DNA of 64,000 nt from Rhodospirillaceae bacterium (GCA_018667335.1 JABIVD010000045.1:1-64000); one strand, 5' to 3'; shown: positions 17,256 through 26,832, counted from the stretch's first letter. Notes: a model not told the origin generated them from the sequence alone. A program made the numbers and translations.

Positions 17256-19340
17256 ATGCGGTTTGCAGTCGATACGGGTGGTACATTCACTGACTTGATT
17301 GTGGAGGACGATGAGAACGGCCTTCATATGTACAAGGCCTCCACCACGCCGAGTGATCCGATAAAAGGTGTTCTGGACAGCCTGGCGCTGGCAGCCGAAG
17401 ACTTCGGCCTCGGACTGGACGCGTTCCTGGCCAAGGGCGACATGTTCATCCACGGCACGACCCATGCGATCAACGCGATCGTAACCGGGAACACGGCCAA
17501 GACCGCGTTTCTGACCACCGAGGGCCATCGCGATATCCTCGTGTTCCGCGAGGGCGGGCGGATGGAGCCGTTCAACTTCACCGTTCCCTATCCGCAACCC
17601 TATCTGCCGCGCGCGCTCTCTTATGAGATCCCCGGCCGAATTCTGTCGGATGCGTCCGAAATGAATCCGCTCGACGAAGGCCGGGTGGTGGAGATTCTCG
17701 AGGAGCTCAAAGCCAAAGAGGTCGAGGCGATCGCCGTCTGCCTGTTGTGGTCGATCATCAACTCCGCTCATGAGGACCGGGTGGGTGAGTTGATCGAGCA
17801 GCATTTGCCGGGTGTTCCCTACACGCTGTCCAATGTTTTGAACCCGTCTCTGCGTGAATATCGACGCGCGTCATCGGCGGCGATCGACGCCTCGCTGAAG
17901 CCATTGATGAGTGCGTATATGCACAATCTGACGGGGCGTCTTTCTGATGCAGGGTTCGCCGGCCGTGTGCTGATCGCCACCTCCCAGGGTGGCATGATGG
18001 ATGCCAGCGATGTCGCCGAGCATCCGATCCACCTGATCAACTCCGGCCCGTCGATGGCGCCTGTGTCCGGCCGCTATTTCGCCCGCGAGGATGAAGGCTC
18101 GGACACGGCGGTGATCGCCGACACGGGCGGCACGACCTATGACGTCAGTCTCGTACGCCGAGGCCGAATTCCGTGGACGCGCGAAACCTGGATCGGCCAG
18201 CCCTATCGCGGCCACATGACGGGCTTCCCGTCCGTTGACGTCAAATCAATCGGCGCCGGCGGCGGGTCCATCGCCTGGGTCGATGATGGCGGCATGCTGC
18301 ATGTCGGCCCGCAGAGCGCGGGTGCCGTGCCCGGTCCGTCCTGCTACGGGCAGGGCGGCGACAAACCGACCGTGACCGACGCCTCACTCGTGCTCGGATA
18401 TCTCGATCCCGAATTCTTCCTCGGTGGGTCGATGGCCCTCGACCTCGACGGCGCGCGCGGCGCGATCGAACGGGACGTCGCTGGGCCCATGGGGATTGGG
18501 CTTGAGGATGCGGCCGCGGCCATCATCTCCATTGCGACCGAGAACATGGTTCAGGCGATCGTCGATATCACCGTCAATCAGGGCATCGATCCGCGCGACG
18601 CGATTCTGATCGGTGGTGGTGGTGCTGCCGGACTGAACTCGACGGCCATTGGCCGGCGTCTCGGCAGCGAACGCGTGGTTATCCCGGAAGTCGGCGCCGC
18701 GCTGAGCGCGGCCGGAGCCATGATGTCGGATCTCCACTCCCAGTACACCCGGACCTTCTTCGCCACCTCGGAGAACTTCGACGCCGCAGGCGTGAACCAA
18801 ATTCTCGATGGTCTCGAGGCCAGGTGCAACGCGTTCATCGATGGTCCCGGCAAGGGGTCGATCAGCCAGACGATCGAGTTTTTCGCCGAGGCGCGTTATC
18901 CCGATCAGGTCTGGGAAATCGAAGTGCCGCTCGCTGCCCGCCGGTTTGAAAGCGATGCGGACGTGGAAGCACTCATCGAAGAGTTCCACAAGGTTCACGA
19001 GGATCTCTTCGCCATCAACGACCCGGGGTCAGGCATCGAGGTCGTCGGCTGGACCGCGTCGGTGAAGTGTCAGCTGAAGGAGAGCGAAAGCGGCTCCCTG
19101 GCGCCGGCGGAAGAAGACACGTCGATCGATGGCACGCGCAAAGTCTATTTCGCCGAAACCGGATATGTGGATGCCACGGTCCGGCGGTTCGAGGCGATGA
19201 AGACCGGCGAAACATTGCCGGGTCCTGCGATTATTGAATCCCCGTTCACGACGGTGGTGGTGAATCCGGGCGCAACGGCGGAGCGACGGGCATCCGGAAG
19301 CGTATCGATCGTTCCGGGCGTCGCCCCGGCGGCGAAGTAG
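17256..19340 (+). CDS. Hydantoinase/oxoprolinase family protein, HyuA-type subunit
   Basis: ATP-binding subunit of the hydantoinase/oxoprolinase/acetone-carboxylase superfamily, 694 residues. It opens with FAVDTGGTFTD (phosphate loop of the actin-like ATPase fold), has FIHGTTHAINAI around 60-75, a second ADTGGTTYDVSLV near 290, and GGGGAAGLN near 450. Relatives hydrolyse hydantoins, 5-oxoproline or caprolactam, or carboxylate ketones. ATG 17256 has GAGGGG upstream; ATG 17244 is an alternative. It is the first gene of a six-gene operon with two HyuB subunits. Which reaction is catalysed cannot be read from sequence. Confidence 0.92.
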   Translation: MRFAVDTGGTFTDLIVEDDENGLHMYKASTTPSDPIKGVLDSLALAAEDFGLGLDAFLAKGDMFIHGTTHAINAIVTGNTAKTAFLTTEGHRDILVFREGGRMEPFNFTVPYPQPYLPRALSYEIPGRILSDASEMNPLDEGRVVEILEELKAKEVEAIAVCLLWSIINSAHEDRVGELIEQHLPGVPYTLSNVLNPSLREYRRASSAAIDASLKPLMSAYMHNLTGRLSDAGFAGRVLIATSQGGMMDASDVAEHPIHLINSGPSMAPVSGRYFAREDEGSDTAVIADTGGTTYDVSLVRRGRIPWTRETWIGQPYRGHMTGFPSVDVKSIGAGGGSIAWVDDGGMLHVGPQSAGAVPGPSCYGQGGDKPTVTDASLVLGYLDPEFFLGGSMALDLDGARGAIERDVAGPMGIGLEDAAAAIISIATENMVQAIVDITVNQGIDPRDAILIGGGGAAGLNSTAIGRRLGSERVVIPEVGAALSAAGAMMSDLHSQYTRTFFATSENFDAAGVNQILDGLEARCNAFIDGPGKGSISQTIEFFAEARYPDQVWEIEVPLAARRFESDADVEALIEEFHKVHEDLFAINDPGSGIEVVGWTASVKCQLKESESGSLAPAEEDTSIDGTRKVYFAETGYVDATVRRFEAMKTGETLPGPAIIESPFTTVVVNPGATAERRASGSVSIVPGVAPAAK

Positions 19341-19352
19341 GAGGAGAGACCG

Positions 19353-21116
19353 ATGGCTGACAAAATCGATGGCGTGAAGCTGGCCCTCCTGTCCAACCGG
19401 CTGGAAGGCATATCGCGGAAGATGGGCAACACCCTGATGCGTACGGGGCGGTCGGGTGTGCTCAACATCGCGCGTGATTTTTCGTGCTGCATCCTCACCG
19501 CCGACGACCAGCTTGCGGCCGTGGCCGAGAGCCTGCCAATCCACGTCCTGTCGGGCCCGGATATGATGGCGGCAACGATGAAGGAGTATCACCCCGACCT
19601 GAAACGCGGGGACGCGTTCCTGCACAACTCGCCCTATCACGGCTGTTCCCATCCGGCAGATCACACGATCCTTGTGCCGGTGATGGATGATGACGGCGTG
19701 CACCGCTACACCATGGCGGCCAAGGCCCATCAGGCCGATATCGGCAATTCGATTCCGACGACGTATCACGGCACGGCGCGCGACGTTTATGAGGAAGGTG
19801 CGCTGATCTTTCCAGCCGTGAAGGTTCAGGAAAATTTCGAACACAATATGGACATCGTGCGGATGTGCCGTATGCGTATCCGCGTACCGGATCAGTGGTG
19901 GGGCGACTATCTGGCGATGATTGGTGCGGCCCGGATCGGCGAACGTGAACTGCTCGCGCTGGGGCGCGAGGTCGGCTGGGACACGCTCGAGGCATTCAAC
20001 GAGCAATGGTTCGATTATTCCGAAGAACGCATGGTCGGGGCGATCCGCCAACTGCCCGCCGGGTCCGCGACACGCACCTCCACGCATGATGCGATCCCCG
20101 GGACACCGGAGGATGGCATCACCATCACCAGCAAGGTGACCATTGATCCCGACGGCGGCGAGGTGACCGTCGACCTGATGGACAACCCCGATGCCCAGCC
20201 CTGCGGCCTGAACCTGTCGGAAGCGTGCGCGCGGACAGCGGCGATGGTCGGCGTGTTCAATTCGATCGACCATTCCGTGCCTAAGAATGCGGGCTCATTC
20301 CGGCGAATCAAAGTGCTGCTACGCGAAGATTCGGTGTGCGGAATTCCCAAGCATCCGACCTCCTGTTCCGCCGCTACGACCAACATCGCCGACCGGGTCG
20401 CAAACCCGACCCAGTCGGCCATCGCAGAGATCGCTGACGGATTTGGTCTGGCCGAGTGTGGGGCCATTATCCCGCCGGCCGTCGGTGTCGTGTCCGGCAT
20501 GAATGAAGAAACCGGGCAGCCCTTCGTGAACCAGGTTTTCCTCGGCCTGACCGGAGGCGCGGGTGCGCCGGAAGCCGATTGCTGGCAGTCGATCTGCCAC
20601 GTGGGCAACGGTGGGCTTTGCTATCAGGATTCCATCGAGCTCGATGAGCTTCGCCAACCGATCTTCGTCAAGACGCGTACCTTCGCGCCGGACACCGAAG
20701 GGGCCGGGCAGTTTTGTGGTGCCCGTTCCGCCTATACGGAGTTCGGCCCGCGGGTCGGAAATCTTGATATCGCCTATGTCAGCGACGGGGGGATCAACGG
20801 GCCCAAGGGCGTGCGCGGCGGCCTCGGCGGGTCGGTCTCCGGCCAGTATAAAATTACCCGCAACAATGAGCGTGAGGACCTGCCAAACTGCGCCGTGGTC
20901 ACGCTGGTTGCGGGCGAGCTGATCAGCTCCCAGTCATGCGGCGGCGGTGGGTATGGAGTACCGACTGAACGCGATCCCGATACGGTCGCGCGTGATGTGG
21001 TCGAAGACTATGTCTCGGCCGAACGCGCACGCAGCGTCTATGGCGTTGTTCTGGATGGCGTGGGGAATGTGGACGCCGCTGCGACGACGAAACTGCGCGC
21101 CGAAATGACCGCCTGA
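19353..21116 (+). CDS. Hydantoinase B/oxoprolinase family protein (copy 1)
   Basis: Catalytic HyuB-type partner, 587 residues. Family landmarks are GDAFLHNSPYHGCSHPADHTI near residues 85-105, KAHQADIGNS, and INGPKGVRGGLGG near 490. The GCSHPADH and KAHQADIG segments carry His/Asp residues likely to bind metal. AGGAGGAGAG precedes ATG 19353, 12 bp after HyuA. The next gene is a closely related paralogue, which is unusual because HyuA normally has one HyuB partner. Confidence 0.92.
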   Translation: MADKIDGVKLALLSNRLEGISRKMGNTLMRTGRSGVLNIARDFSCCILTADDQLAAVAESLPIHVLSGPDMMAATMKEYHPDLKRGDAFLHNSPYHGCSHPADHTILVPVMDDDGVHRYTMAAKAHQADIGNSIPTTYHGTARDVYEEGALIFPAVKVQENFEHNMDIVRMCRMRIRVPDQWWGDYLAMIGAARIGERELLALGREVGWDTLEAFNEQWFDYSEERMVGAIRQLPAGSATRTSTHDAIPGTPEDGITITSKVTIDPDGGEVTVDLMDNPDAQPCGLNLSEACARTAAMVGVFNSIDHSVPKNAGSFRRIKVLLREDSVCGIPKHPTSCSAATTNIADRVANPTQSAIAEIADGFGLAECGAIIPPAVGVVSGMNEETGQPFVNQVFLGLTGGAGAPEADCWQSICHVGNGGLCYQDSIELDELRQPIFVKTRTFAPDTEGAGQFCGARSAYTEFGPRVGNLDIAYVSDGGINGPKGVRGGLGGSVSGQYKITRNNEREDLPNCAVVTLVAGELISSQSCGGGGYGVPTERDPDTVARDVVEDYVSAERARSVYGVVLDGVGNVDAAATTKLRAEMTA

Positions 21117-22903
21117 TGAAGTCGGCCGGCGAACCGAGGGATCCGGACGCATTCGACGGCGTGCAGCTTGCGCTGTTGTCGAACCGGCTCGACGGAATCG
21201 TCAAGAAGATGGCCAACACGCTGCTTCGGACCGGCCGATCCGGGGTCCTCAACATGGCGCGGGATTTCTCTTGCTGCATCGTCACTGCGAACCATGAATT
21301 GCTGACGGCGACCGAGAGCCTGCCGATCCACGTGTTGTCGGGTCCGGACATCATGGCGGCCTGGATGTGCGAGGTGCATCCGGATCTGAAACGCGGCGAC
21401 GCCTTCCTGCACAATTCGCCCTATCACGGCTGTTCGCACCCGGCGGATCACACGATCCTCGTGCCCGTCTTCGATGACGCCGGGATTCACCGTTTTACGC
21501 TTGTCGCAAAGGCCCACCAGGCTGACATCGGCAATTCGATCCCGACCACCTATCACGCCCGCGCCCGCGACGTTTACGAGGAGGGCGCGCTGATCTTCCC
21601 GGCGGTTCAGGTGCAGCGTGATTACCAGAACATCGACGACATCGTGCGCATGTGTCAGCTGCGGATCCGGGTGCCGGATCAGTGGTGGGGCGACTATCTG
21701 GCCATGGTCGGCGCGGCGCGAATTGGCGAGCGCGAACTGACGGCGCTGGGCGAAGATGTCGGCTGGGATCGGCTCGATGCCTTCGCGGCGCAGTTTTTTG
21801 ATTACTCCGAGGCCCGGATGGTGTCCGCGTTGCGCGAGCTCCCGGCGGGCACCGCATCGCACTCCAGCACCCACGATCCCATTCCGGGTACACCGGAAGA
21901 AGGGATTAAAATTAATGTCACGGTTGCCGTCGATCCGGATGCTGCACGGGTGCACGTTGATCTGCGCGACAATCCCGATACCATGCCGTGCGGGCTGAAC
22001 CTGTCCGAGGCCTGCTCGCGAACCGCGGCGATGGTCGGGGTCTTTAACTCGATCGACCACACGGTGCCGAAGAATGCCGGCGCGTTCCGGCGGATCGATG
22101 TCGATCTGCGCGAAGAGTGCGTCGTCGGCATCCCGAAACACCCAACGAGCTGTTCGGCTGCGACCACGAATGTCGCCGACCGGGTCTCCAACTCGGTCCA
22201 GGCCTCGATGGCCAAGATTTCGGAAGATATTGGCCTTGCCGAATGCGGGGCTTCCAGTCCGCCGGCCGCCGCCGTCGTGTCGGGTATCAACCCCGAGACC
22301 GGCAAGCCTTACATCAATCAGGTGTTCCTGGGCCGAACCTGCGGTGCGGCCAGCGCACATACTGATGCGTGGTGGACCGTCGGGCATGTCGGCAATGCCG
22401 GGATGTGTTTCCTGGATTCCGTCGAACTCGATGAGCTGCGGCTGCCGATCTACATCCATGCCCGGGGTTTTGTGCCGGACACCGAGGGTGCGGGCCGGAC
22501 CTGTGGGGCGCCCCAGGGCTTTGCCGTCTACGGCCCGCGTGTCGGGACCATGTCCCTGATCTATAATTCGGACGGTACGATCAACGGCCCGAAGGGCGTG
22601 CGCGGCGGTCTTGGCGCGGCCACGGCAGGGCAGCACAAGCTGACAGCCAATGGCGCGGAAGAAGAGGTTCCGAGGGTCGGCCAGGTCCATCTCGATGCGG
22701 GAGAATTGATCGTGTCGCGGTCCTGTGGCGGCGGCGGGTTCGGTCCGCCGGCCGAGCGTGATCCGGAGCGCGTGCATTATCAGGTGGCGGAGGGTTTCGT
22801 CAGCCGTGACAGAGCGCGCGATGTCTATGGCGTTGCGGTGGATGAGGATGGTGCCTTGTTGGCCAGGGAAACGAACGACCTAAGAGCGGAGGCAACATCA
22901 TGA
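21116..22903 (+). CDS. Hydantoinase B/oxoprolinase family protein (copy 2)
   Basis: Second HyuB-type subunit, 595 residues, similar to the preceding protein over its whole length (about two thirds of positions by eye). The same GCSHPADHTI, AHQADIGNS and INGPKGVRGGLG landmarks are kept, so both copies look catalytically competent. It starts at the ATG overlapping the previous stop (TGATG) and its own stop overlaps the next gene by four bases. The conserved coupling argues that both copies are made together, possibly as a HyuA-HyuB-HyuB' complex. Confidence 0.92.
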   Translation: MKSAGEPRDPDAFDGVQLALLSNRLDGIVKKMANTLLRTGRSGVLNMARDFSCCIVTANHELLTATESLPIHVLSGPDIMAAWMCEVHPDLKRGDAFLHNSPYHGCSHPADHTILVPVFDDAGIHRFTLVAKAHQADIGNSIPTTYHARARDVYEEGALIFPAVQVQRDYQNIDDIVRMCQLRIRVPDQWWGDYLAMVGAARIGERELTALGEDVGWDRLDAFAAQFFDYSEARMVSALRELPAGTASHSSTHDPIPGTPEEGIKINVTVAVDPDAARVHVDLRDNPDTMPCGLNLSEACSRTAAMVGVFNSIDHTVPKNAGAFRRIDVDLREECVVGIPKHPTSCSAATTNVADRVSNSVQASMAKISEDIGLAECGASSPPAAAVVSGINPETGKPYINQVFLGRTCGAASAHTDAWWTVGHVGNAGMCFLDSVELDELRLPIYIHARGFVPDTEGAGRTCGAPQGFAVYGPRVGTMSLIYNSDGTINGPKGVRGGLGAATAGQHKLTANGAEEEVPRVGQVHLDAGELIVSRSCGGGGFGPPAERDPERVHYQVAEGFVSRDRARDVYGVAVDEDGALLARETNDLRAEATS

Positions 22904-24051
22904 GCGAGATACCTGTATCAGGTCGCTGCGATCCGAAGTTTGCGGCGGTCGAGGACGCGTTTCGGCAGAACATGGCAGCGGGCGACCCCGTCTGTGGTGA
23001 TGAGCTCGGCGCCTGTGTGTCGATCGTCGTTGATGGCGAAGTGGTGGTCGATCTGTGGGGCGGATATCGCGATGCGGCGCGGACCCGGCCCTGGGAGGCG
23101 GACACCATCACTTGCATGATGTCGGTCACCAAGGCCTGTGCGGCGATCGCGCTGCTCAGCCTGATGGACCGTGGCGCCCTCAGCATGGACGACAAGGTGA
23201 GCGATCACTGGCCCGAATTTTCCGGCGACGGGAAGGAAGACATGACGGTCCGCACCCTGATCTCCCATCAGTCCGGCGTGATCTATGCCGATGCGGCCGC
23301 TGCGGATTCGCTCTGGGACGGCACCTCGGTCGAGCGCGCGCTCGAGGCGGCGACACCGGAATGGGAACCCGGGACGGGTGGCGCCTATCACTCCTTCACC
23401 TATGGCCCGCTGATGAACGGGCTGATCCGGCACGTGGATGGCCGCGATGTCGGGACGGTCTGGCGCGAGGACATCGCCGACCCGTTCGGCATCGATTTCC
23501 ATATTGGCCTCAACGACGAAGAGGCCGCGCGCCGCGCCGAATTCGTGGAGACCCCGGGCACGCCGTCACGCGACGGCATCAAGGGGGTGACGGAATCGCC
23601 GTTGCTGCGGGCCTGGCGCCCGATGCCGCGGGGCGAGGATTTCAATTCCGACGACTGGGTGCGCAACCAGTTCGCGTCGGCCAACGGTCATGGCAACGCC
23701 CGCGCCATCGCACGCCTGTATGGCGGTTTGTCCAATGGCGGCCTGATCGACGGAAAGACGCTCCTGTCCGAAGGTTTGCTGTCTGATGCCATTAGCGAAC
23801 ATTGGGATGATCTCGACCGCATGACCAATCGGTCGTTCCGGTTTGCCTGCGGCTTCATGCTGTCCTGCCCGCCATTTCCGTTCGGCGGGTACCGGGACAA
23901 TTTCGGACATACGGGCATCGGCGGCGCTGTCGGTTTCGGCGACCCGGTGCGACATCTGGGGTTCAGCTATTGCTGCAACCGGATGGCACCGATCGCCGAT
24001 TTGGGGCCGTTCGCACCGCCCATGATCGACGCCATGTATGCAGCACTTTGA
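22900..24051 (+). CDS. Serine hydrolase, beta-lactamase/esterase family (class C-like)
   Basis: Serine hydrolase of 383 residues in the beta-lactamase/EstB family. The SxxK motif is SVTK at 75-78, the Tyr motif is YHS at 163-165, and HTGIGG near 343 is the third (KTG-like) motif. There is no signal peptide, so it acts in the cytoplasm, unlike true beta-lactamases; EstB-like esterases and amidases are the closest concept. It overlaps the second HyuB by 4 bp (ATGA) with GGAGG before its ATG. Its place suggests hydrolysis of an ester or amide bond before or after the HyuAB step. Confidence 0.88.
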   Translation: MSEIPVSGRCDPKFAAVEDAFRQNMAAGDPVCGDELGACVSIVVDGEVVVDLWGGYRDAARTRPWEADTITCMMSVTKACAAIALLSLMDRGALSMDDKVSDHWPEFSGDGKEDMTVRTLISHQSGVIYADAAAADSLWDGTSVERALEAATPEWEPGTGGAYHSFTYGPLMNGLIRHVDGRDVGTVWREDIADPFGIDFHIGLNDEEAARRAEFVETPGTPSRDGIKGVTESPLLRAWRPMPRGEDFNSDDWVRNQFASANGHGNARAIARLYGGLSNGGLIDGKTLLSEGLLSDAISEHWDDLDRMTNRSFRFACGFMLSCPPFPFGGYRDNFGHTGIGGAVGFGDPVRHLGFSYCCNRMAPIADLGPFAPPMIDAMYAAL

Positions 24052-24068
24052 ATTCGAGGAGATAAGTC

Positions 24069-24830
24069 ATGCGGTTTGAGGGAAAGGTTGCACTCGTCAC
24101 AGGCGGGTCGTCGGGGATCGGCGCCGAAGCCTGTGTGCGTTTCGCCGAAGAGGGCGCGCAGGTCGCGGTGGTGGCCAGTTCATCGCTGGAACGGGCCCAG
24201 GCGACGGTCGATCGATGCGGCGGCAAGGCAAAGCCGTTCGCCTGTGATGTCGGCGTTGTCGCTCAGGTCGATAAGCTTGTCGGCGATGTCATTGCAGAAT
24301 TCGGTCGGATCGACGTCCTCGTGAACGCAGCGGGTGTGTTCTTCCCGACCCGGGTCGGCGAGACCGACGAGGCTATGTTCGATGAGATGTGCGACGCCAA
24401 TCTCAAGGGGTGTTTCTTTGTATGCGACCGGGTCGGACAGCACATGGTCGAGCGCGGTGGCGGTGGCAAGATCGTCAACCTGGGGTCCGGTGCAGGCGTC
24501 GCGGGCCGGTCGAACTATCTCGTCTACTCGGCGGTGAAGGCGGGGGTCATCAACATGACCCGCTCGTTTGCCGTCGCGCTGGCGCCGCATGGCATTAACG
24601 TGAATTGCCTGGCGCCGGGCAACACGGCGACGCCGATGAACGAAAATGTGCGCACCGAGCCCGAATACGCCGAGATCTATGCGACCATTCAGGACAAGAC
24701 ACCTAGCCCGCGCGCGTTTGCAGACCCGCGGGAGATGGCGGGCACGATCCTGTTCTTATGCTCCGACGATGCACAGGCCGCCTATGGCGCGATGTTGCTC
24801 ATGGATGAAGGTGTGTCGGCCGGATACTGA
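24069..24830 (+). CDS. SDR-family oxidoreductase (tandem copy 1)
   Basis: NAD(P)-dependent short-chain dehydrogenase/reductase, 253 residues. The cofactor motif TGGSSGIG is at 11-18, NAAG at 86-89, and the catalytic S140-Y153-K157 set is seen in LGSGAG and YSAVK. GAGGAGATAAG precedes ATG 24069, 17 bp after the serine hydrolase. It is followed by a paralogue sharing NAAGVFYPT/FFPT and PGNTA-PMNE. It probably oxidises the alcohol, or reduces the ketone, released by the upstream hydrolases. Confidence 0.9.
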   Translation: MRFEGKVALVTGGSSGIGAEACVRFAEEGAQVAVVASSSLERAQATVDRCGGKAKPFACDVGVVAQVDKLVGDVIAEFGRIDVLVNAAGVFFPTRVGETDEAMFDEMCDANLKGCFFVCDRVGQHMVERGGGGKIVNLGSGAGVAGRSNYLVYSAVKAGVINMTRSFAVALAPHGINVNCLAPGNTATPMNENVRTEPEYAEIYATIQDKTPSPRAFADPREMAGTILFLCSDDAQAAYGAMLLMDEGVSAGY

Positions 24831-24860
24831 TTTCAAATTCGCAGAATGAAGGGAAAGACC

Positions 24861-25634
24861 ATGGAACTGAGAAACAAAGTGGCACTGATCAGCGGTGGCT
24901 CGTCGGGTATCGGCGAGGCGATCGCACGCAAATTCGCCTCCGAAGGCGCGACCTGCGCCGTGATCGCGAGCTCGAATATCCGCAAGGCCAACAAGGTCGC
25001 CAAGGAGCTCAAGCGCAAGTCGAAGGGCTATGTCTGCGACGTGACCAAGCCCAAGGAGGCCGAGGCGACGGTCGCGAAGGTGCTCAAGAACCACGGCAAG
25101 ATCGACATCTTGGTGAACGCGGCGGGCGTCTTCTACCCGACCCCGGCCGGCGACACGAAGCCATCCGACATGAACCGCATGGTCGACATCAACCTCAAGG
25201 GCCAGTGGAACATGATCAACGCCGTGTCGCCCCACATGGTGTCGCGTAAGCGGGGCAACATCATCAACATGGCGTCGGTCGCGGGGTTGGTGGCATTGCC
25301 GTCATACGGTCTGTACTGCGCCACCAAGGCGGGGATCATCATGCTGACCAAGTGCATGGCTGTAGAGCTTTCGCGCTCGGGCATCCACGTGAACTCGATC
25401 TCGCCCGGCAACACCGCGAGCCCGATGAACGAGGATATCCGCACCGATCCCGAGCTCAAGCCGGTGCTCGATTTCATGGAAATGCTGACCCCGTCGGGCC
25501 GGACCTATTCCTCAACCGAGGAAATGGCCAACGCCGCATTGTTCCTGGCGTCGCCGAAGACCGGGAACCCGATCTACGGTGCGAACTTCACCTTGGATGA
25601 GGGGTTTGCTGCCGGCTTATTTATCGCTGGATAA
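24861..25634 (+). CDS. SDR-family oxidoreductase (tandem copy 2)
   Basis: Second short-chain dehydrogenase/reductase of the operon, 257 residues. SGGSSGIG is at 11-18 and the catalytic residues are S139, Y152 and K156 (LYCATK). ATG 24861 is chosen over 24846 because AAGGGAAAG lies upstream. It is lysine-rich in 43-75 (KANKVAKELKRKSKG), unlike its paralogue, so electrostatics or cofactor preference may differ. It ends the operon; the stop codon lies inside a perfect hairpin. Confidence 0.9.
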   Translation: MELRNKVALISGGSSGIGEAIARKFASEGATCAVIASSNIRKANKVAKELKRKSKGYVCDVTKPKEAEATVAKVLKNHGKIDILVNAAGVFYPTPAGDTKPSDMNRMVDINLKGQWNMINAVSPHMVSRKRGNIINMASVAGLVALPSYGLYCATKAGIIMLTKCMAVELSRSGIHVNSISPGNTASPMNEDIRTDPELKPVLDFMEMLTPSGRTYSSTEEMANAALFLASPKTGNPIYGANFTLDEGFAAGLFIAG

Positions 25635-25659
25635 ATAAGCTATTTATCATTTGATAAAT
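25615..25659. terminator. Two tandem AT-rich hairpins between convergent genes
   Basis: Hairpin 1 is a perfect 11-bp repeat (25615-25625 with 25630-25640, 4-base loop) that contains the SDR stop codon 25632-25634. Hairpin 2 is a 7-bp repeat (25642-25648 with 25653-25659, loop ATTT). Both share a TTTATC/GATAAA core. They fill the gap between the convergent SDR and GFA genes and probably act as a bidirectional terminator. Confidence 0.6.
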
Positions 25660-25668
25660 TAGGCCCGG

Positions 25669-26085
25669 TTATTCACCCATCGGCGGCATTCCCGGGAAGC
25701 GCGGAAGTGCCTCGTCGAACCTGTCGAAATGCTGGGCGCTGGATTCGAAGATATCCATCTGCGGCGTGAACACGCTCGGGTCGTCCAAGGTGATCGCGTG
25801 CAAGAACACGAGCTCCTCGCCTTCGATCTGACCCATGATCGGGGTGCCGCAGGTCGGGCAGAAAGAGCGCATCGACGTGCCGCCGCGGTCGTTCGTGATC
25901 TTGTACCAGGTGACGTCCCCGGTGAGGGAGAAGGCGGCTGCGGGCAACCCGATTCCGGGCAAATGCGTGCTGCCGCTGGTCATCTGGCAATGGCGGCAAT
26001 GGCAGTTCACAGCGAACAGCGGTTCCGCGTCGCTTTCGTAGCGGACGGCGCCACACAGGCAGCCGCCTTCGATCTTCTTTGTCAT
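25669..26085 (-). CDS. GFA (glutathione-dependent formaldehyde-activating) family zinc protein
   Basis: Small cytosolic zinc-binding protein of 138 residues with the GFA/CENP-V fold. The metal cysteines are all there: CLCG (C9, C11), CHCRHC (C28, C30, C33) and FCPTCGT (C76, C79). Family members were linked to glutathione-formaldehyde adducts, but most are functionally unknown. AAGGA precedes ATG 26085. It lies 22 bp downstream of the DUF899 gene, in the same direction. Confidence 0.9.
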   Translation of the reverse strand: MTKKIEGGCLCGAVRYESDAEPLFAVNCHCRHCQMTSGSTHLPGIGLPAAAFSLTGDVTWYKITNDRGGTSMRSFCPTCGTPIMGQIEGEELVFLHAITLDDPSVFTPQMDIFESSAQHFDRFDEALPRFPGMPPMGE

Positions 26086-26107
26086 CTTAAAAGTCCTTTT
26101 CGAATGA

Positions 26108-26815
26108 TCAGTCGTAGGAATTCCTGGGAAACCAGCCGTCGCGCCCCTCGGGTGTCATATCGAGCAGGTTCCAGACCGGCCAAATCATATCGGCGTGACG
26201 CGGGTGCTGGCCGTCGGCGGCGGGGGCATAGAACAGCTCCGAGCCCCAGCTGTGGAATATCCCATCCGGGGTACGCTTGAACACGTTGATGATCGGAATC
26301 TGGTCGGATCCGTCCCGCTCGGTCACATAGTCGGTGTTGTAGCTGGTGCCGTTCGTGGACAGGAGGCGGACGTTGCGCCAGCCGCGCGCCTGCGCCCAGG
26401 CCCGGAAATCCGCGACGGGCGTCTTGGCGAAGACGGCGAAGTTCATCCGGTCGGTAAGATGCGGCGCGAGGCCGTCGAGACCGTCGATCAGGGACGTACA
26501 CGCCGGGCAGGGATTGCCGCCCTCGGGATACATGAACGAGTAGACGATCAGCGTGTCCTTGCCGGGTGCAAACAGCTCCGAGAAGCGTGTCTGCGTCTCG
26601 CCCGTAGTGGCTGACAGGGCGGCCGACAGGTCCGCAGGGCCCTCGGTGAGCAGATAGTCTTCCTTCAGCGCGCCACCGCGCGGCAGCGTGCGGCGCAGTG
26701 CTGCGACCTCCTCGACCTTGGCGCGCAACTCCATTTCCGCCGCAAGCAAAGTGTCGCGGGCGGCGCGGTACGCACCGGTCTCATTGGGGAACCTGTCGTC
26801 ATGCAGGTGGGTCAT
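26108..26815 (-). CDS. DUF899 family thioredoxin-like protein
   Basis: Protein of 235 residues in the DUF899 (AhpC/thioredoxin-fold) family. YSFMYPEGGNPCPACTSLIDGL around 92-113 carries a CPAC pair (C103, C106) that may be redox-active, and the C-terminal WNLLDMTPEGR is a family signature. No signal peptide is present. GAGGAACG lies before ATG 26815. The function of the family is not established; its genes often accompany GFA-type and other stress genes, as here. Confidence 0.85.
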   Translation of the reverse strand: MTHLHDDRFPNETGAYRAARDTLLAAEMELRAKVEEVAALRRTLPRGGALKEDYLLTEGPADLSAALSATTGETQTRFSELFAPGKDTLIVYSFMYPEGGNPCPACTSLIDGLDGLAPHLTDRMNFAVFAKTPVADFRAWAQARGWRNVRLLSTNGTSYNTDYVTERDGSDQIPIINVFKRTPDGIFHSWGSELFYAPAADGQHPRHADMIWPVWNLLDMTPEGRDGWFPRNSYD

Positions 26816-26832
26816 TGATCGTTCCTCTATAT

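Noticed and set aside
21038-22777. A 579-codon minus-strand frame across the second HyuB gene
   Set aside because: Composition dominated by Arg, His, Asp and Gly; no motif. The plus-strand HyuB frame is colinear with its paralogue.
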